Shown here piece by piece: positions 1-7,362 of a stretch of 10,750 nucleotides of DNA. How positions within the stretch are numbered: the stretch's first letter is position 1; every line of letters starts with the position of its first letter. The stretch is taken from NCBI GenBank assembly GCA_036005125.1, contig DASYQV010000138.1, positions 1-10,750 on the forward strand, read 5' to 3'. The notes under the pieces are model-generated. The model made no database searches. It was not told the DNA's origin and worked only from the letters and a program-made list of their open reading frames with translations. The position numbers and the translations under genes were made by a program. This DNA is from DASYQV01 sp036005125. Lineage in GTDB: Bacteria; Acidobacteriota; Vicinamibacteria; Vicinamibacterales; UBA2999.

Positions 1-2150
1 GTCGGACGCGCGACCGCGTCGGGCAGCGCGAACGACAGGTACTCACCGGAATACGGACCACCGCTGATGGCCACGGCGATGTACTGCTTGCCATCCACCC
101 TGTAGGTCATCGGCGATCCGCTCTGCGGGGCCGGCATCCACACCGCGCCCACTTCCTTCCCCGTCATCTTGTCGTAGGCCCGCAGCATCGCTCCGCGCGG
201 CCGTCCAGGCGTGGACGTCACCTGGGCATCTCCCATGATGACGAGCGTTTTGGTGACGAGCAGTCCCACGCCCGCTGCGCCCGGCTGGCCGGTCTTCGGG
301 ATGTTCATGCCCTTCAGCAGCGGATGATTGCGGATGTTGTCCGGCGTGTCGCCATGCGGCGTCTGCCACATCAACTCACCACGATCGAGATTGAGCGCGG
401 CAAGCATTCCGTAGGGCGGCTTGACGATCGGCAGGCCCTGAATGTTCGTGCCGCCTGCGTCCGGCGGGGGCGCAGCCGGCGCGGGCGTAGCGGGCGCCGA
501 CTCGGCCGCCGCCTGAGCTCTGGCTTCACGCGCGCGTGCGGCGGTCCGCGGCGAATCGGCAGCGCAGCAGTCGCCGGGCCCGAACGCCGGCTGGAAATTC
601 CGTCCCGCGACACCGGCCACGTATTTGATGTCCGAGAAATTCGGCGGCGGCTCCACGATGGACCGTCCTCCACCCGGGGTGTTGCCCGCGGGCGCAAAGA
701 CGATGTGGAGCTCGGGATCGTATCCGCCTCCGGGCCAGTTCGTCGCGGTCGACGTGCCGAGCGAGCCGAGAATTCCCTTCACGTTTCCGAGGACGGGCGG
801 GATGAACGCCGAAGGCTCCACCCTGAACCGCTTGATGCGCTCGAGCGCTTCCGCGCGAAGCTCGGGGGTGAAGTCGATCAAATCATCCGGCACCTTGACG
901 TAGTTGCGCGCGTACTGCAGCTTGTCGGGCGGATGCGGCTGCGTCGGCGACGTCTTTTCGCCCGGGACATCCGACTGCGGCACCGGCTTCTCGACGATGG
1001 GCCAGATTGGCTCGCCCGTAACGCGATCGAACACGTAGAGCCACGCCTGCTTGGTCGGGACCGCCACCACCTTCCGGGGCTTTCCGTCCACCGTGACATC
1101 CGCGATGATCGGTGCCGACGACATGTCGAAATTCCAGATCGGGTGATGCACGAACTGGAAGTGCCATTTGCGCTGGCCGGTCTTCAGGTCGACGCAGACG
1201 ATGCTCTCCGCGAACAGGTTGTTCCCGGGTCGATGCCCGCCGTAGAAGTCGGACGTAGGCGTTTCGACCGGCAGGTACACCAGCCCGAGATCCTCGTCGA
1301 CCGTAATCTGCGTCCAGACACCCACGTTTCCATTCGTCGCCCAGGACTCGTATTCCCAGGTGTCGCCTCCAACCTCGCCCGGCTTCGGAATCGTGTTGAA
1401 CCGCCATAACTGCTTGCCGGTCCGCGCATCGAACGCCCTCACCACCCCCTTGGTGTTGTTGTGGGTGGAGACGGTCATGCCTTCCCGCATCGCGGCACCG
1501 ACGACGATCGTGTCCTTGACCACGAGCGGCGTCGAGTGGACGCCGATCTCACCGGTCTCGAGATCGATCTGTCTGCCGCTGCCGTAGACGACACCTTCCT
1601 TCAGATCGACGATGCCGTCCCTGCCGAACGACTTCACGATGGCACCGGTCTTCGCGTCGAGCTCCACGAGCCGATACCCGGTCGTGATGTAGACGACGCG
1701 CTCGTCGCCCTTGCCGTCGGTCCAGTACGACACGCCGCGTCCCGAGAGCTGTCGGGGAGCGACGGCCGCGCGCTTGCCCTCGCGCAGGCTGTGGGACCAG
1801 ATCAGCTCACCGGTCTTCCCGTCGAGCGCAATCACCGACCGCCGCGTACCGGCCGTCGTGTAGAGCACGCCCTTGACCATGAGCGGCGTCCCCTCCAGTT
1901 TGTACTCGGGATACGGGCCGAAGACGTCGGTCTTGACGCGCCAGGCAACCTCCAGCTTGCTGAAGTTCGAGGCGTTGACCTGATCGAGGGGCGAATACCG
2001 GGTGCCTCTCACGTCGCCGGTGTAGGACGGCCATTCGCCGTTCCTGGTGCTCGGCTGTCCACCCTGGCCCGAGACGGTCGGCATGAGCCAGTTGAGGCCG
2101 ACGGCGAGCAACGCGAGGACGGGTAGTAATCGCGCGAGGCGTGACGACAT
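1..2150 (-). CDS. PQQ-dependent quinoprotein dehydrogenase, glucose-dehydrogenase-like (3' end outside window)
   Basis: This is a secreted beta-propeller dehydrogenase that would oxidise a sugar or alcohol in the periplasm with PQQ as cofactor; the substrate is unknown. I translated 716 codons from ATG at 2148-2150. Residues 1-29 look like a signal peptide (basic start, hydrophobic LLPVLALLAVGL, then SGQG). Tryptophan-docking blade motifs are visible: ALDGKTGELIW near 108, AFDARTGKQLW near 239, DLKTGQRKW near 321, DRVTGEPIW near 375 and ALNLDRGELMW near 585. The TATNWPGGGYDP segment near 468 matches the family's cofactor-side loop. Residues near 526-566 form an Ala/Pro-rich insert preceded by adjacent cysteines 528-529. 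No cytochrome c motif (CxxCH) is present in the visible part. The reading frame is open to the window edge, and SGGPYSGEYLSFALP looks like the usual end of the family, so probably few residues are missing. A strong AAGGAGG supports the start. Confidence 0.9.
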   Translation of the reverse strand, partial: MSSRLARLLPVLALLAVGLNWLMPTVSGQGGQPSTRNGEWPSYTGDVRGTRYSPLDQVNASNFSKLEVAWRVKTDVFGPYPEYKLEGTPLMVKGVLYTTAGTRRSVIALDGKTGELIWSHSLREGKRAAVAPRQLSGRGVSYWTDGKGDERVVYITTGYRLVELDAKTGAIVKSFGRDGIVDLKEGVVYGSGRQIDLETGEIGVHSTPLVVKDTIVVGAAMREGMTVSTHNNTKGVVRAFDARTGKQLWRFNTIPKPGEVGGDTWEYESWATNGNVGVWTQITVDEDLGLVYLPVETPTSDFYGGHRPGNNLFAESIVCVDLKTGQRKWHFQFVHHPIWNFDMSSAPIIADVTVDGKPRKVVAVPTKQAWLYVFDRVTGEPIWPIVEKPVPQSDVPGEKTSPTQPHPPDKLQYARNYVKVPDDLIDFTPELRAEALERIKRFRVEPSAFIPPVLGNVKGILGSLGTSTATNWPGGGYDPELHIVFAPAGNTPGGGRSIVEPPPNFSDIKYVAGVAGRNFQPAFGPGDCCAADSPRTAARAREARAQAAAESAPATPAPAAPPPDAGGTNIQGLPIVKPPYGMLAALNLDRGELMWQTPHGDTPDNIRNHPLLKGMNIPKTGQPGAAGVGLLVTKTLVIMGDAQVTSTPGRPRGAMLRAYDKMTGKEVGAVWMPAPQSGSPMTYRVDGKQYIAVAISGGPYSGEYLSFALPDAVARP

Positions 2151-2155
2151 CGGGG

Positions 2156-2162
2156 CCTCCTT
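2156..2162 (-). promoter_or_regulatory. Shine-Dalgarno site of the quinoprotein dehydrogenase gene
   Basis: The minus strand reads AAGGAGG followed by five bases (CCCCG) and ATG. This is the strongest ribosome binding site in the window. It fixes the start at 2150 and lies just downstream, in the transcript, of the heptamer array that begins at 2168. Confidence 0.85.
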
Positions 2163-2167
2163 CTTCT

Positions 2168-2250
2168 ATTCGTGATTCATGATTCATGATTCATGATTGG
2201 TGATGGTCATTTGGCCTCGATGCACAAACGTCGAATCACGAATCACGAAT
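2168..2250. repeat. Inverted pair of heptamer arrays (ATTCATG/ATTCGTG) in the 2151-2331 gap
   Basis: On the plus strand there are five contiguous 7-base units: ATTCGTG (2168), ATTCATG (2175, 2182, 2189) and ATTGGTG (2196). After about 30 unrelated bases, the inverted form CGAATCA occurs at 2232 and 2239, followed by CGAATGG. The segments 2168-2185 and 2233-2250 are inverted repeats matching at 17 of 18 positions, with about 47 bases between them, so transcript or DNA could form a hairpin. The remainder of the 181-base gap (2251-2331) has no gene that I can see. No convincing promoter is visible. Confidence 0.85.
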
Positions 2251-2331
2251 GGGCTGCATTCTGTGCCGCGAGCTGTACCGGTGTCAACGCGCGTTAGCCC
2301 GTTGTACGGCTCCTAACGGGAATCTTGTCCC

Positions 2332-3330
2332 CTAGGGCGCCTCCGCGCGATCGATCAGCCTCCTGAGCTCCGGCGGATAGCGATCCCCCGATGGGGCGTC
2401 CGGTGCGAAGATCGCGTCGAGCCGGGCCTTGTCCGCGGCAGTAAGGACGATGTCGGCGGCCGCGGCATTTTCCTGCAGGTAGGTCCGGCGCTTGGTCCCC
2501 GGTATCGGGACGATGTCGGGCCCCACGTGGAGCAGCCAGGCAAGGGCCAGTTGAGTGGCCGAGCAACCCTTCTGTTGCGCCATGCCCGTCAACTGGTCGC
2601 CGAGCGCCAGGTTCTGCTGAAGGTGCTCGCCCTGGAACCGCGGAAGCCGGCGCCGCAGGTCGTTGGCGGCCAGGGTGTCGAGGCCGGTGATCCGGCCGGA
2701 GAGAAAGCCGCGGCCGAGCGGGCTGAACGGCACGAAAGCGATCCCGAGCTCGCGGCACACGGGCAGCACGGTCGTCTCGGGCTCGCGGAACCAAAGGGAG
2801 TATTCGCTTTGCAGCGCCGCGATGGGGTGGACGCGATGGGCGCGCCGGATCGTCGCCGGCGATGCTTCGGATAATCCGAGGAACCGCACCTTGCCTTCAC
2901 GAATCAGATCGGCCATCGCGGCCACGGTGTCTTCGATCGGCGTCTGCGGATCCACGCGATGCAGGTAGTACAAATCGATCACGTCCACGCCAAGGCGATG
3001 CAGGCTTTCCTCACACGCTTCACGTGCGTGACGGGGTGAGCCATCGGCGGTGTTGGGCATGCCGTCACTCCCCGGGACGATGCCGAATTTGGTCGCGAGG
3101 ACGACCTCGTGGCGGCGCTCGCGGATCGCCTGCCCCACCAGTCGCTCGTTGGCTCCCTGGCCGTACACGTCCGCGGTGTCGAGAAACGTCACGCCGAGAT
3201 CCAGCGCCCGGTGAATCGTACGAATCGACTCCTGGTCATCGCCCGGCCCGTAGCTCTGGGACATCCCCATGCAGCCAAGTCCGATTGCCGACACGATTGG
3301 ACCCTGGCTCCCCAGTTGTCGACTGTTCAT
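2332..3330 (-). CDS. Aldo/keto reductase
   Basis: This is a 332-residue cytosolic NADPH-dependent aldo/keto reductase that would interconvert an aldehyde or ketone and an alcohol. The full-length (alpha/beta)8 barrel family pattern is present. GLGCMGMS lies near 17-24, and the catalytic tetrad can be placed at D51 and Y56 (DTADVYG), K81 (ATKFG) and H124 (YYLHRVDP). GLSEAS is near 152, SPLGRGFLSG near 203, and the cofactor-phosphate segment IPGTKR...EN lies at 276-288. It resembles the general-stress/AKR13-like branch (EYSLWFREPE near 176) rather than the AKR1 sugar reductases. The ATG at 3328-3330 is preceded by AGAAGGG at suitable spacing. It is the last gene before the quinoprotein dehydrogenase and is separated from the MoaD-like gene by a repeat-filled 70-base gap. 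The substrate is unknown. Confidence 0.93.
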   Translation of the reverse strand: MNSRQLGSQGPIVSAIGLGCMGMSQSYGPGDDQESIRTIHRALDLGVTFLDTADVYGQGANERLVGQAIRERRHEVVLATKFGIVPGSDGMPNTADGSPRHAREACEESLHRLGVDVIDLYYLHRVDPQTPIEDTVAAMADLIREGKVRFLGLSEASPATIRRAHRVHPIAALQSEYSLWFREPETTVLPVCRELGIAFVPFSPLGRGFLSGRITGLDTLAANDLRRRLPRFQGEHLQQNLALGDQLTGMAQQKGCSATQLALAWLLHVGPDIVPIPGTKRRTYLQENAAAADIVLTAADKARLDAIFAPDAPSGDRYPPELRRLIDRAEAP

Positions 3331-3360
3331 GACAAACCCTTCTGAAGAGGTCGCTCCCGA

Positions 3361-3428
3361 TGATCAAATGGCGATGACCGTGATGATCAAATCACAATGA
3401 TCAAATATGCGATAGCCGCTGATCAAAT
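3361..3428. repeat. Four direct copies of TGATCAAAT spanning the end of the MoaD-like gene
   Basis: Identical 9-mers TGATCAAAT start at 3361, 3384, 3398 and 3420 (steps of 23, 14 and 22). The copies at 3398 and 3420 lie in the 3' end of the MoaD-like gene: the one at 3420-3428 encodes part of S-F-D-Q at residues 82-85, and the one at 3398-3406 supplies residue 90 and the TGA stop. The other two lie in the gap before the aldo/keto reductase. The copy at 3384 sits inside a small dyad, GTGAT at 3380 and ATCAC at 3391. Confidence 0.85.
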
Positions 3429-3673
3429 GACTCGCCTCCGCCAACTCGCGGCACCAGATACACCTCGCTCGTCGGCGTCAGCTTGTGGTACGGCGCGTCG
3501 TGATAGATGTCGCCGTCAATCGCGACCGCCATCCGGTCGAGCTGACCGGCCAGACCTGGGAAGCGCTCCGCGAGCGCGAGCATCAGCTCGCGGACGCGGG
3601 GCGCATCGATAATGATCTCGTCGACGCCGCCGGTGTGCTGCGTCAGACCGCTTGGTAAGTGGACGGTCGCCAT
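3401..3673 (-). CDS. MoaD/ThiS-like ubiquitin-fold sulfur carrier with C-terminal extension
   Basis: This is a 90-residue beta-grasp protein of the MoaD/ThiS family. MoaD, the small subunit of molybdopterin synthase, carries thiocarboxylate sulfur on a C-terminal Gly-Gly for molybdenum-cofactor synthesis. The body fits throughout: TVHLPSGLTQHTGG at the start, VRELMLALAERFPGL near 27-41, and EVYLVPRVGGG at 70-80. The glycines normally end the protein, but here ESFDQRLSHI follows (81-90), encoded partly by the TGATCAAAT repeat. The gene starts 31 bases inside the end of the molybdopterin-subunit gene, and the family alignment of the first residues supports that start. Translational coupling with the hydroxylase is likely, and the location suggests a dedicated role in cofactor supply. 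Whether the extended form can be activated is uncertain. Confidence 0.85.
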   Translation of the reverse strand: MATVHLPSGLTQHTGGVDEIIIDAPRVRELMLALAERFPGLAGQLDRMAVAIDGDIYHDAPYHKLTPTSEVYLVPRVGGGESFDQRLSHI

Positions 3674-5922
3674 GCGTCACGATCTTCGGTCGTCCTGGCC
3701 GAGAGCCCCTCGAGGACCCGCGGCGGCGAGAGCGGCAGCTCCGTGAACCGGATACCGGTCGCGTCGCGCATGGCGTTGGCGACGGCGGCAAGCGGGGGAA
3801 CGATGGGCGTTTCGCCGACGCCACGGACGCCGTAGGGGTGGAGCGGGTTTGGAACCTCGACGATCACGGTGTCGATCATCGGCAGATCGGACGCCACCGG
3901 CATGCGATAGTCCAGGAAACCGGCGTTCTCCATCACGCCACTGGCGTTGTAGATGTATTCCTCATTCAAGGCCATGCCGATACCCTGGGACGCGCCGCCC
4001 TGCATCTGTCCCTCGACGAAATCGGGATGCACGGCCTTGCCGGCGTCCTGGATGGCGGTGTACCGAACGACGATGCTGCGTCCCGTCTCCACGTCGACCT
4101 CGAGATCGCAGATGTGCGCTCCGAAGCCCGGGCCGGCCATCGGCGCGTTGACGGACGCACGGCCGACGATTGGACCACCCGTGTGCCCGATCTTCGCCGC
4201 CAGCTCGGCGACCGTGAGCGGCCCCCGGCCGTCCGCGCCATCGGGCGGGACCGCACGTCCGTCCTCCCATTCGACCGACGCCGGATCGATGTCCCAGATC
4301 TTCGCCGCACGGGCCCGAAGCTGGTCGCACACATCGCGCGCCGCGGCGATCACCGCCATGCCGGTGGCGTAGCACACGCGGCTTCCACCGGTCACGTCCG
4401 TGAAGCCGACGCTATCGGTGTCGGCGACGATCGGCCGCACGCGATCAACGGGGATGCCGAGCTCCTCCGCCACCATCAGCGCCTGCGCCACGCGCGTGCC
4501 GCCGATGTCGGGATTTCCGGTCACGACCGCCGCGCTGCCGTCGCCGTCGAGCGTGACGGTCGCGCTCGAGCTCAGTCCCGCGTTGAACCAGAATCCGCAG
4601 GCGATGCCACGTCCCTGATTAGGCGCGAGCGGGGCCGTCCAGTGCGGATGGTTCCTGGCGGCTTCGAGCACCTGCTTCAAGCCGATCGGACCGTACGCCG
4701 GTCCGTAGGGGGCGTTGTCGCCCTCCGCGACGGCGTTCTTGAGGCGCAGGTCGATTGGATCCAGGCCGAGCGTGCGGGCAATCTCGTCGACGAGCGACTC
4801 GGTCGCAAAGGTCGATGCCGGCGACCCGGGCGCCCGATACGCGGCGACTTTCGGCTTGTTGACGACGACGTCGTAGGCTTCGATGAAGAAGTTCGGAATC
4901 TTGTAGGCAGCGAGACAGCACATCGCGCCGGCGCCGAACGGCGACCCGCGATATGCGCCCGCTTCGTACCACATCGAGGCGTGAGCCGCGACGAGCGTGC
5001 CGTCGCGCTTCGCGCCGAGCTTCATCACGACCTTGGTGCCCGACGTCGGCCCGGTCGCGCGGAACACTTCGTCGCGCGTCATGACCATCTTGACCGGCCG
5101 GTTCGCCTTCCGTGACAGCGCGATCGCGAGCGGCTCGAGATAGACGGGGATCTTGCCCCCGAAGCCGCCGCCAATCTCGCTGGAAATCACTTTGATCTTC
5201 GACCCGTCCAGCCCGAGAATCGCGGCACAGGCGTCGCGCACGAGGAACGGGCCCTGCGTGGTACACCAGACGAGGACCCGTCCGTCCTCGCCGTACCGCG
5301 CCACGCAGGCGTGGGGCTCGATGTAGCCCTGATGCGCCATCGGCGTGCGGAACTCGCGCTCGATCACGACATCGGCTTCCGCGAATCCCGCGTCGAGGTC
5401 GCCGCGCTTCAACTCCATGCGGGCGGCGACGTTGGTCGGGCCCTGACCCTCGACGAGGTTCTCGTGCAGAATCGGCGCGTCGGCCGCAAGCGCGCGGTCG
5501 ATGCTCAGGACCGGCTCGAGCGGTTCGTACACGACCTCGATGCGGACGGCCGCTTCCTGCGCCGCCTCGAGCGAGACGGCCGCCACCGCGGCGACGGCAT
5601 GACCGTTGTAGAGCGCCTTTCCATGGGCGAGCGCGTTGTCGCCCATGTCATGCATGTCGAAGGTGCCCTCGCCGCCGATCGCCACCTTGGCGAAGTTTTC
5701 GGGAATATCGTCGCCGGTGATCACGGCCTTCACACCGGGCATCGCTTCGGCCGCCTTCGTGTCAATCGAGACGATGCGCGCGTGCGCATGCGGGCTGCGC
5801 AACACGGCCCCGTACAGCATGCCCGGGAGCGCGAAATCGGCGCCGTAATTCGCACGGCCCGTAACCTTGTCCAGCCCATCGTGGCGAATGGGCCGGGTGC
5901 CGACGTATTTGAAGTCTTTCAT
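3643..5922 (-). CDS. Molybdopterin-binding catalytic subunit of a xanthine dehydrogenase family hydroxylase
   Basis: This is a 759-residue large subunit of a molybdenum hydroxylase that would insert a water-derived oxygen into a C-H bond, passing electrons to the [2Fe-2S] and FAD subunits encoded just upstream. The N-terminal a/b hammerhead domain covers about 1-130 (VTGRANYGADF, GMLYGAVLRSPHAHARI). Cofactor-binding segments include GYIEPH at 199, EIGGGFGGK at 249-257, AYRAPGS at 361-367 and QGGASQGIG at 641-649. The general-base glutamate fits E704 in GVRGVGETP. The loop at 361 is not the AYxCSFR of form I CO dehydrogenase, so true CO oxidation is unlikely. Aromatic, N-heterocyclic or aldehyde substrates are possible. 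ATG at 5920-5922 follows GAGAGGA. Its end overlaps the MoaD-like gene. Confidence 0.94.
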   Translation of the reverse strand: MKDFKYVGTRPIRHDGLDKVTGRANYGADFALPGMLYGAVLRSPHAHARIVSIDTKAAEAMPGVKAVITGDDIPENFAKVAIGGEGTFDMHDMGDNALAHGKALYNGHAVAAVAAVSLEAAQEAAVRIEVVYEPLEPVLSIDRALAADAPILHENLVEGQGPTNVAARMELKRGDLDAGFAEADVVIEREFRTPMAHQGYIEPHACVARYGEDGRVLVWCTTQGPFLVRDACAAILGLDGSKIKVISSEIGGGFGGKIPVYLEPLAIALSRKANRPVKMVMTRDEVFRATGPTSGTKVVMKLGAKRDGTLVAAHASMWYEAGAYRGSPFGAGAMCCLAAYKIPNFFIEAYDVVVNKPKVAAYRAPGSPASTFATESLVDEIARTLGLDPIDLRLKNAVAEGDNAPYGPAYGPIGLKQVLEAARNHPHWTAPLAPNQGRGIACGFWFNAGLSSSATVTLDGDGSAAVVTGNPDIGGTRVAQALMVAEELGIPVDRVRPIVADTDSVGFTDVTGGSRVCYATGMAVIAAARDVCDQLRARAAKIWDIDPASVEWEDGRAVPPDGADGRGPLTVAELAAKIGHTGGPIVGRASVNAPMAGPGFGAHICDLEVDVETGRSIVVRYTAIQDAGKAVHPDFVEGQMQGGASQGIGMALNEEYIYNASGVMENAGFLDYRMPVASDLPMIDTVIVEVPNPLHPYGVRGVGETPIVPPLAAVANAMRDATGIRFTELPLSPPRVLEGLSARTTEDRDAWRPSTYQAV

Positions 5923-5941
5923 CTCGCTGTCCTCTCGTAGG

Positions 5942-5969
5942 CCTCAGGGATCAGGCCTCAGGCCTCAGG
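5942..5969. repeat. CCTGAGG heptamer array straddling the stop of the [2Fe-2S] subunit gene
   Basis: Read on the plus strand there are four perfectly phased 7-mers: CCTCAGG (5942), GATCAGG (5949), CCTCAGG (5956) and CCTCAGG (5963). On the coding strand they read CCTGAGG, CCTGAGG, CCTGATC, CCTGAGG. The array encodes the last residues of the [2Fe-2S] subunit (L-R-P-E-A) and its TGA stop (5951-5953), and occupies part of the 28-base gap to the molybdopterin subunit. The CCTGATC unit also occurs in the array at 10402. Confidence 0.9.
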
Positions 5970-6430
5970 GCCGCGGCCGCGTCGAGCACCGCGCGGATGA
6001 TCTTGTCGTAGCCGGTGCACCGGCAGAGATTGCCAGCGAGCCAGTACCGCGTCTCTACCTCCGTCGGATTCGGTCTCGTGTCGAGGAGCGCCTTGGCGGC
6101 GACGATGAAGCCGGGCGTACAGATCCCGCATTGCAACGCCCCGTGCTCGAGGAACTTCTGCTGCACCGGGTGCAGCGCGTGACCGTTGGCGATGCCTTCG
6201 ATTGTGGTGACCGTCCGCCCCTGCACTTCGGCCGCCAGCACCAGGCATGACGGCACGAGGCGGCCGTCCATCAGCACCGAGCACGCGCCGCAGTCGCCGG
6301 TGGTGCAGCCTTCCTTGGTCCCGGTCAACCCGACCGCATCGCGCAATGCGCCAAGCAGACTGTCGGCCGGCTCGCAGAGGAACTCCTTCTCCTCGCCGTT
6401 GATCGTCGTCCGGACATGAACCTTGGCCAC
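5951..6430 (-). CDS. [2Fe-2S] small subunit of the molybdenum hydroxylase
   Basis: This 159-residue iron-sulfur subunit carries electrons between the molybdenum site and FAD. It has the usual two-domain layout. The plant-ferredoxin-like domain ligates cluster II with C42, C47, C50 and C62 (EGCTTGDCGACSVLMDGRLVPSC spans 40-62). The helical domain ligates cluster I with C101, C104 (CGICTPG), C136 and C138 (NLCRCTGY). All eight cysteines are present and the length is normal. The start is GTG at 6428-6430, preceded by GAGGGGAAG at 6436-6444. That ribosome site overlaps the stop codon of the FAD-subunit gene, so the two are probably translationally coupled. The C-terminal LRPEA and stop come from the CCTGAGG repeat. 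Confidence 0.95.
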   Translation of the reverse strand: MAKVHVRTTINGEEKEFLCEPADSLLGALRDAVGLTGTKEGCTTGDCGACSVLMDGRLVPSCLVLAAEVQGRTVTTIEGIANGHALHPVQQKFLEHGALQCGICTPGFIVAAKALLDTRPNPTEVETRYWLAGNLCRCTGYDKIIRAVLDAAAALRPEA

Positions 6431-6435
6431 GTTAT

Positions 6436-6444
6436 CTTCCCCTC
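6436..6444 (-). promoter_or_regulatory. Shine-Dalgarno site deciding the GTG start of the [2Fe-2S] subunit
   Basis: The minus strand reads GAGGGGAAG, then five bases, then GTG at 6430. The site shares bases with the TGA stop (6443-6445) of the preceding FAD-subunit gene, so a terminating ribosome would be placed on it. Confidence 0.7.
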
Positions 6445-7312
6445 ATATTCTTCCCTTCACGCGTTCGGCTGCGATAGCGGCAGCCCGCTTCGTCAAGACG
6501 CCGGCCACCTGTCGACGATACGCGATCGTGCCGCGCTTGTCGTCGATCGGCCGGGCCGCCGCGCTCGCGGCATTCGCGGCCCCTCTCAGCGCTGCCTCGT
6601 CCAGGCGGGAACCGATGAGCGCGTCCGCGGCCTCCGGCACCAGGAGCGCGGTAGGTGCGACGGCGGCAATGGCTACGCGCGCGGCCGTGCAGACGCCATC
6701 CGGACCAAGCGTGAGGCTGACCGCCGCGCCAACCACGGCGATGTCCATCTCGCTGCGCGGAATGAGCCGCAGATATGCATCGGCTGTCCCGGGAGACGGG
6801 CGCGGGATGCGGATAGAGACGAGAAGCTCGCCGCGTTGCAGCACGGTCTTGCCCGGGCCGGTGCAGAACTGCTCGACGGCAACCGTGCGCTCGCCGCGTG
6901 GACCGGCAATGATGCACTGCGCTCGATTGACGATCAGTGCGCACGTAGTGTCAGCCGCCGGAGAAGCGTTGCACAGATTCCCTCCGACGGTGCTGCGCCC
7001 CTGGATCTGCGTGGAGCCGATCAGCTGAACCGCTTCGACGAGTCCCGGAAAGAGGCGCCGCATCTCCGCATGCTCGCAAATCACCGCGGCCGCGGTTGCC
7101 GCGCCGAGGCGCACGCCGTCGCGGTCGACGGCAATATCAACCAGTTCCGGGATGCGCTTGACGTCGACGAACGCGGTGGGCCGGTGCAGGCCCGCGCGGA
7201 ACTGGATCAGGAGGTCGGTGCCGCCGGCCAGCACCTTGGCGCCGGGATCGGCGTCGACCAGGCGGACGGCCGCGGCGACGGATTCGGGGGCTTCGTATCG
7301 TGTGGTCTGCAT
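6443..7312 (-). CDS. FAD-binding medium subunit of the molybdenum hydroxylase
   Basis: This 289-residue flavoprotein subunit (CoxM/XdhB type) passes electrons from the hydroxylase to an external acceptor. FAD-binding motifs of the family are clear: VLAGGTDLL at 27-35 and TVGGNLCNASPAADT at 108-122. The C-terminal CO_deh_flav_C-type domain follows (RSEMDIAVVGAAVSL near 187). I chose ATG at 7310-7312 because MQTTRYEAPESVAAAVRLV matches the usual N-terminus. A TTG at 7330 in the same frame would add six residues (TFDLR plus the initiator) encoded by the heptamer repeat. Neither start has a recognisable Shine-Dalgarno sequence; the repeat array comes to within two bases of the ATG. The gene is separated from the MmgE/PrpD gene by 401 bases of repeats and lies 12 bases before the [2Fe-2S] gene. 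Confidence 0.92.
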   Translation of the reverse strand: MQTTRYEAPESVAAAVRLVDADPGAKVLAGGTDLLIQFRAGLHRPTAFVDVKRIPELVDIAVDRDGVRLGAATAAAVICEHAEMRRLFPGLVEAVQLIGSTQIQGRSTVGGNLCNASPAADTTCALIVNRAQCIIAGPRGERTVAVEQFCTGPGKTVLQRGELLVSIRIPRPSPGTADAYLRLIPRSEMDIAVVGAAVSLTLGPDGVCTAARVAIAAVAPTALLVPEAADALIGSRLDEAALRGAANAASAAARPIDDKRGTIAYRRQVAGVLTKRAAAIAAERVKGRI

Positions 7313-7315
7313 ACG

Positions 7316-7349
7316 TAGGTCAAAGGTCAAAGGTCAAAAGTGAGGTCAA
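7316..7349. repeat. AGGTCAA heptamer block next to the FAD-subunit start
   Basis: AGGTCAA occurs head to tail at 7317, 7324 and 7331, and again at 7343 after a five-base interruption. On the coding strand of the FAD-subunit gene this reads as repeated TTTGACC directly upstream of ATG 7312, where a ribosome binding site would be expected. Confidence 0.88.
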
Positions 7350-7362
7350 GGGTACTAGGTTT

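Noticed and set aside
324..1409. Plus-strand open frame of 361 codons opposite the quinoprotein dehydrogenase
   Set aside because: Arg-rich shadow frame. The minus strand has a continuous family-wide match through the same bases.
2298..2320. Rho-independent terminator after the aldo/keto reductase
   Set aside because: CCCGTT and AACGGG can form a six-base stem with an 11-base loop, but no T-rich run follows on the minus strand, so a terminator is not supported.
3379..3396. CRP/FNR-type operator (GTGA...TCACA) in the gap before the aldo/keto reductase
   Set aside because: The half-sites are separated by eight bases instead of six for CRP, and the FNR pattern does not fit. It is better explained as part of the TGATCAAAT repeat.
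3652..5115. Long plus-strand open frame of 487 codons, opposite the molybdopterin subunit
   Set aside because: It is antisense to a gene with clear family motifs. The translation is rich in Arg, His and Asp with no recognisable domain, as is usual for shadow frames in high-GC DNA.
7317..7337. AGGTCA half-sites spaced by one base, as in eukaryotic nuclear-receptor DR1 elements
   Set aside because: The match is exact, but the surrounding genes are clearly bacterial and such receptors do not occur there. It is coincidental with the heptamer.
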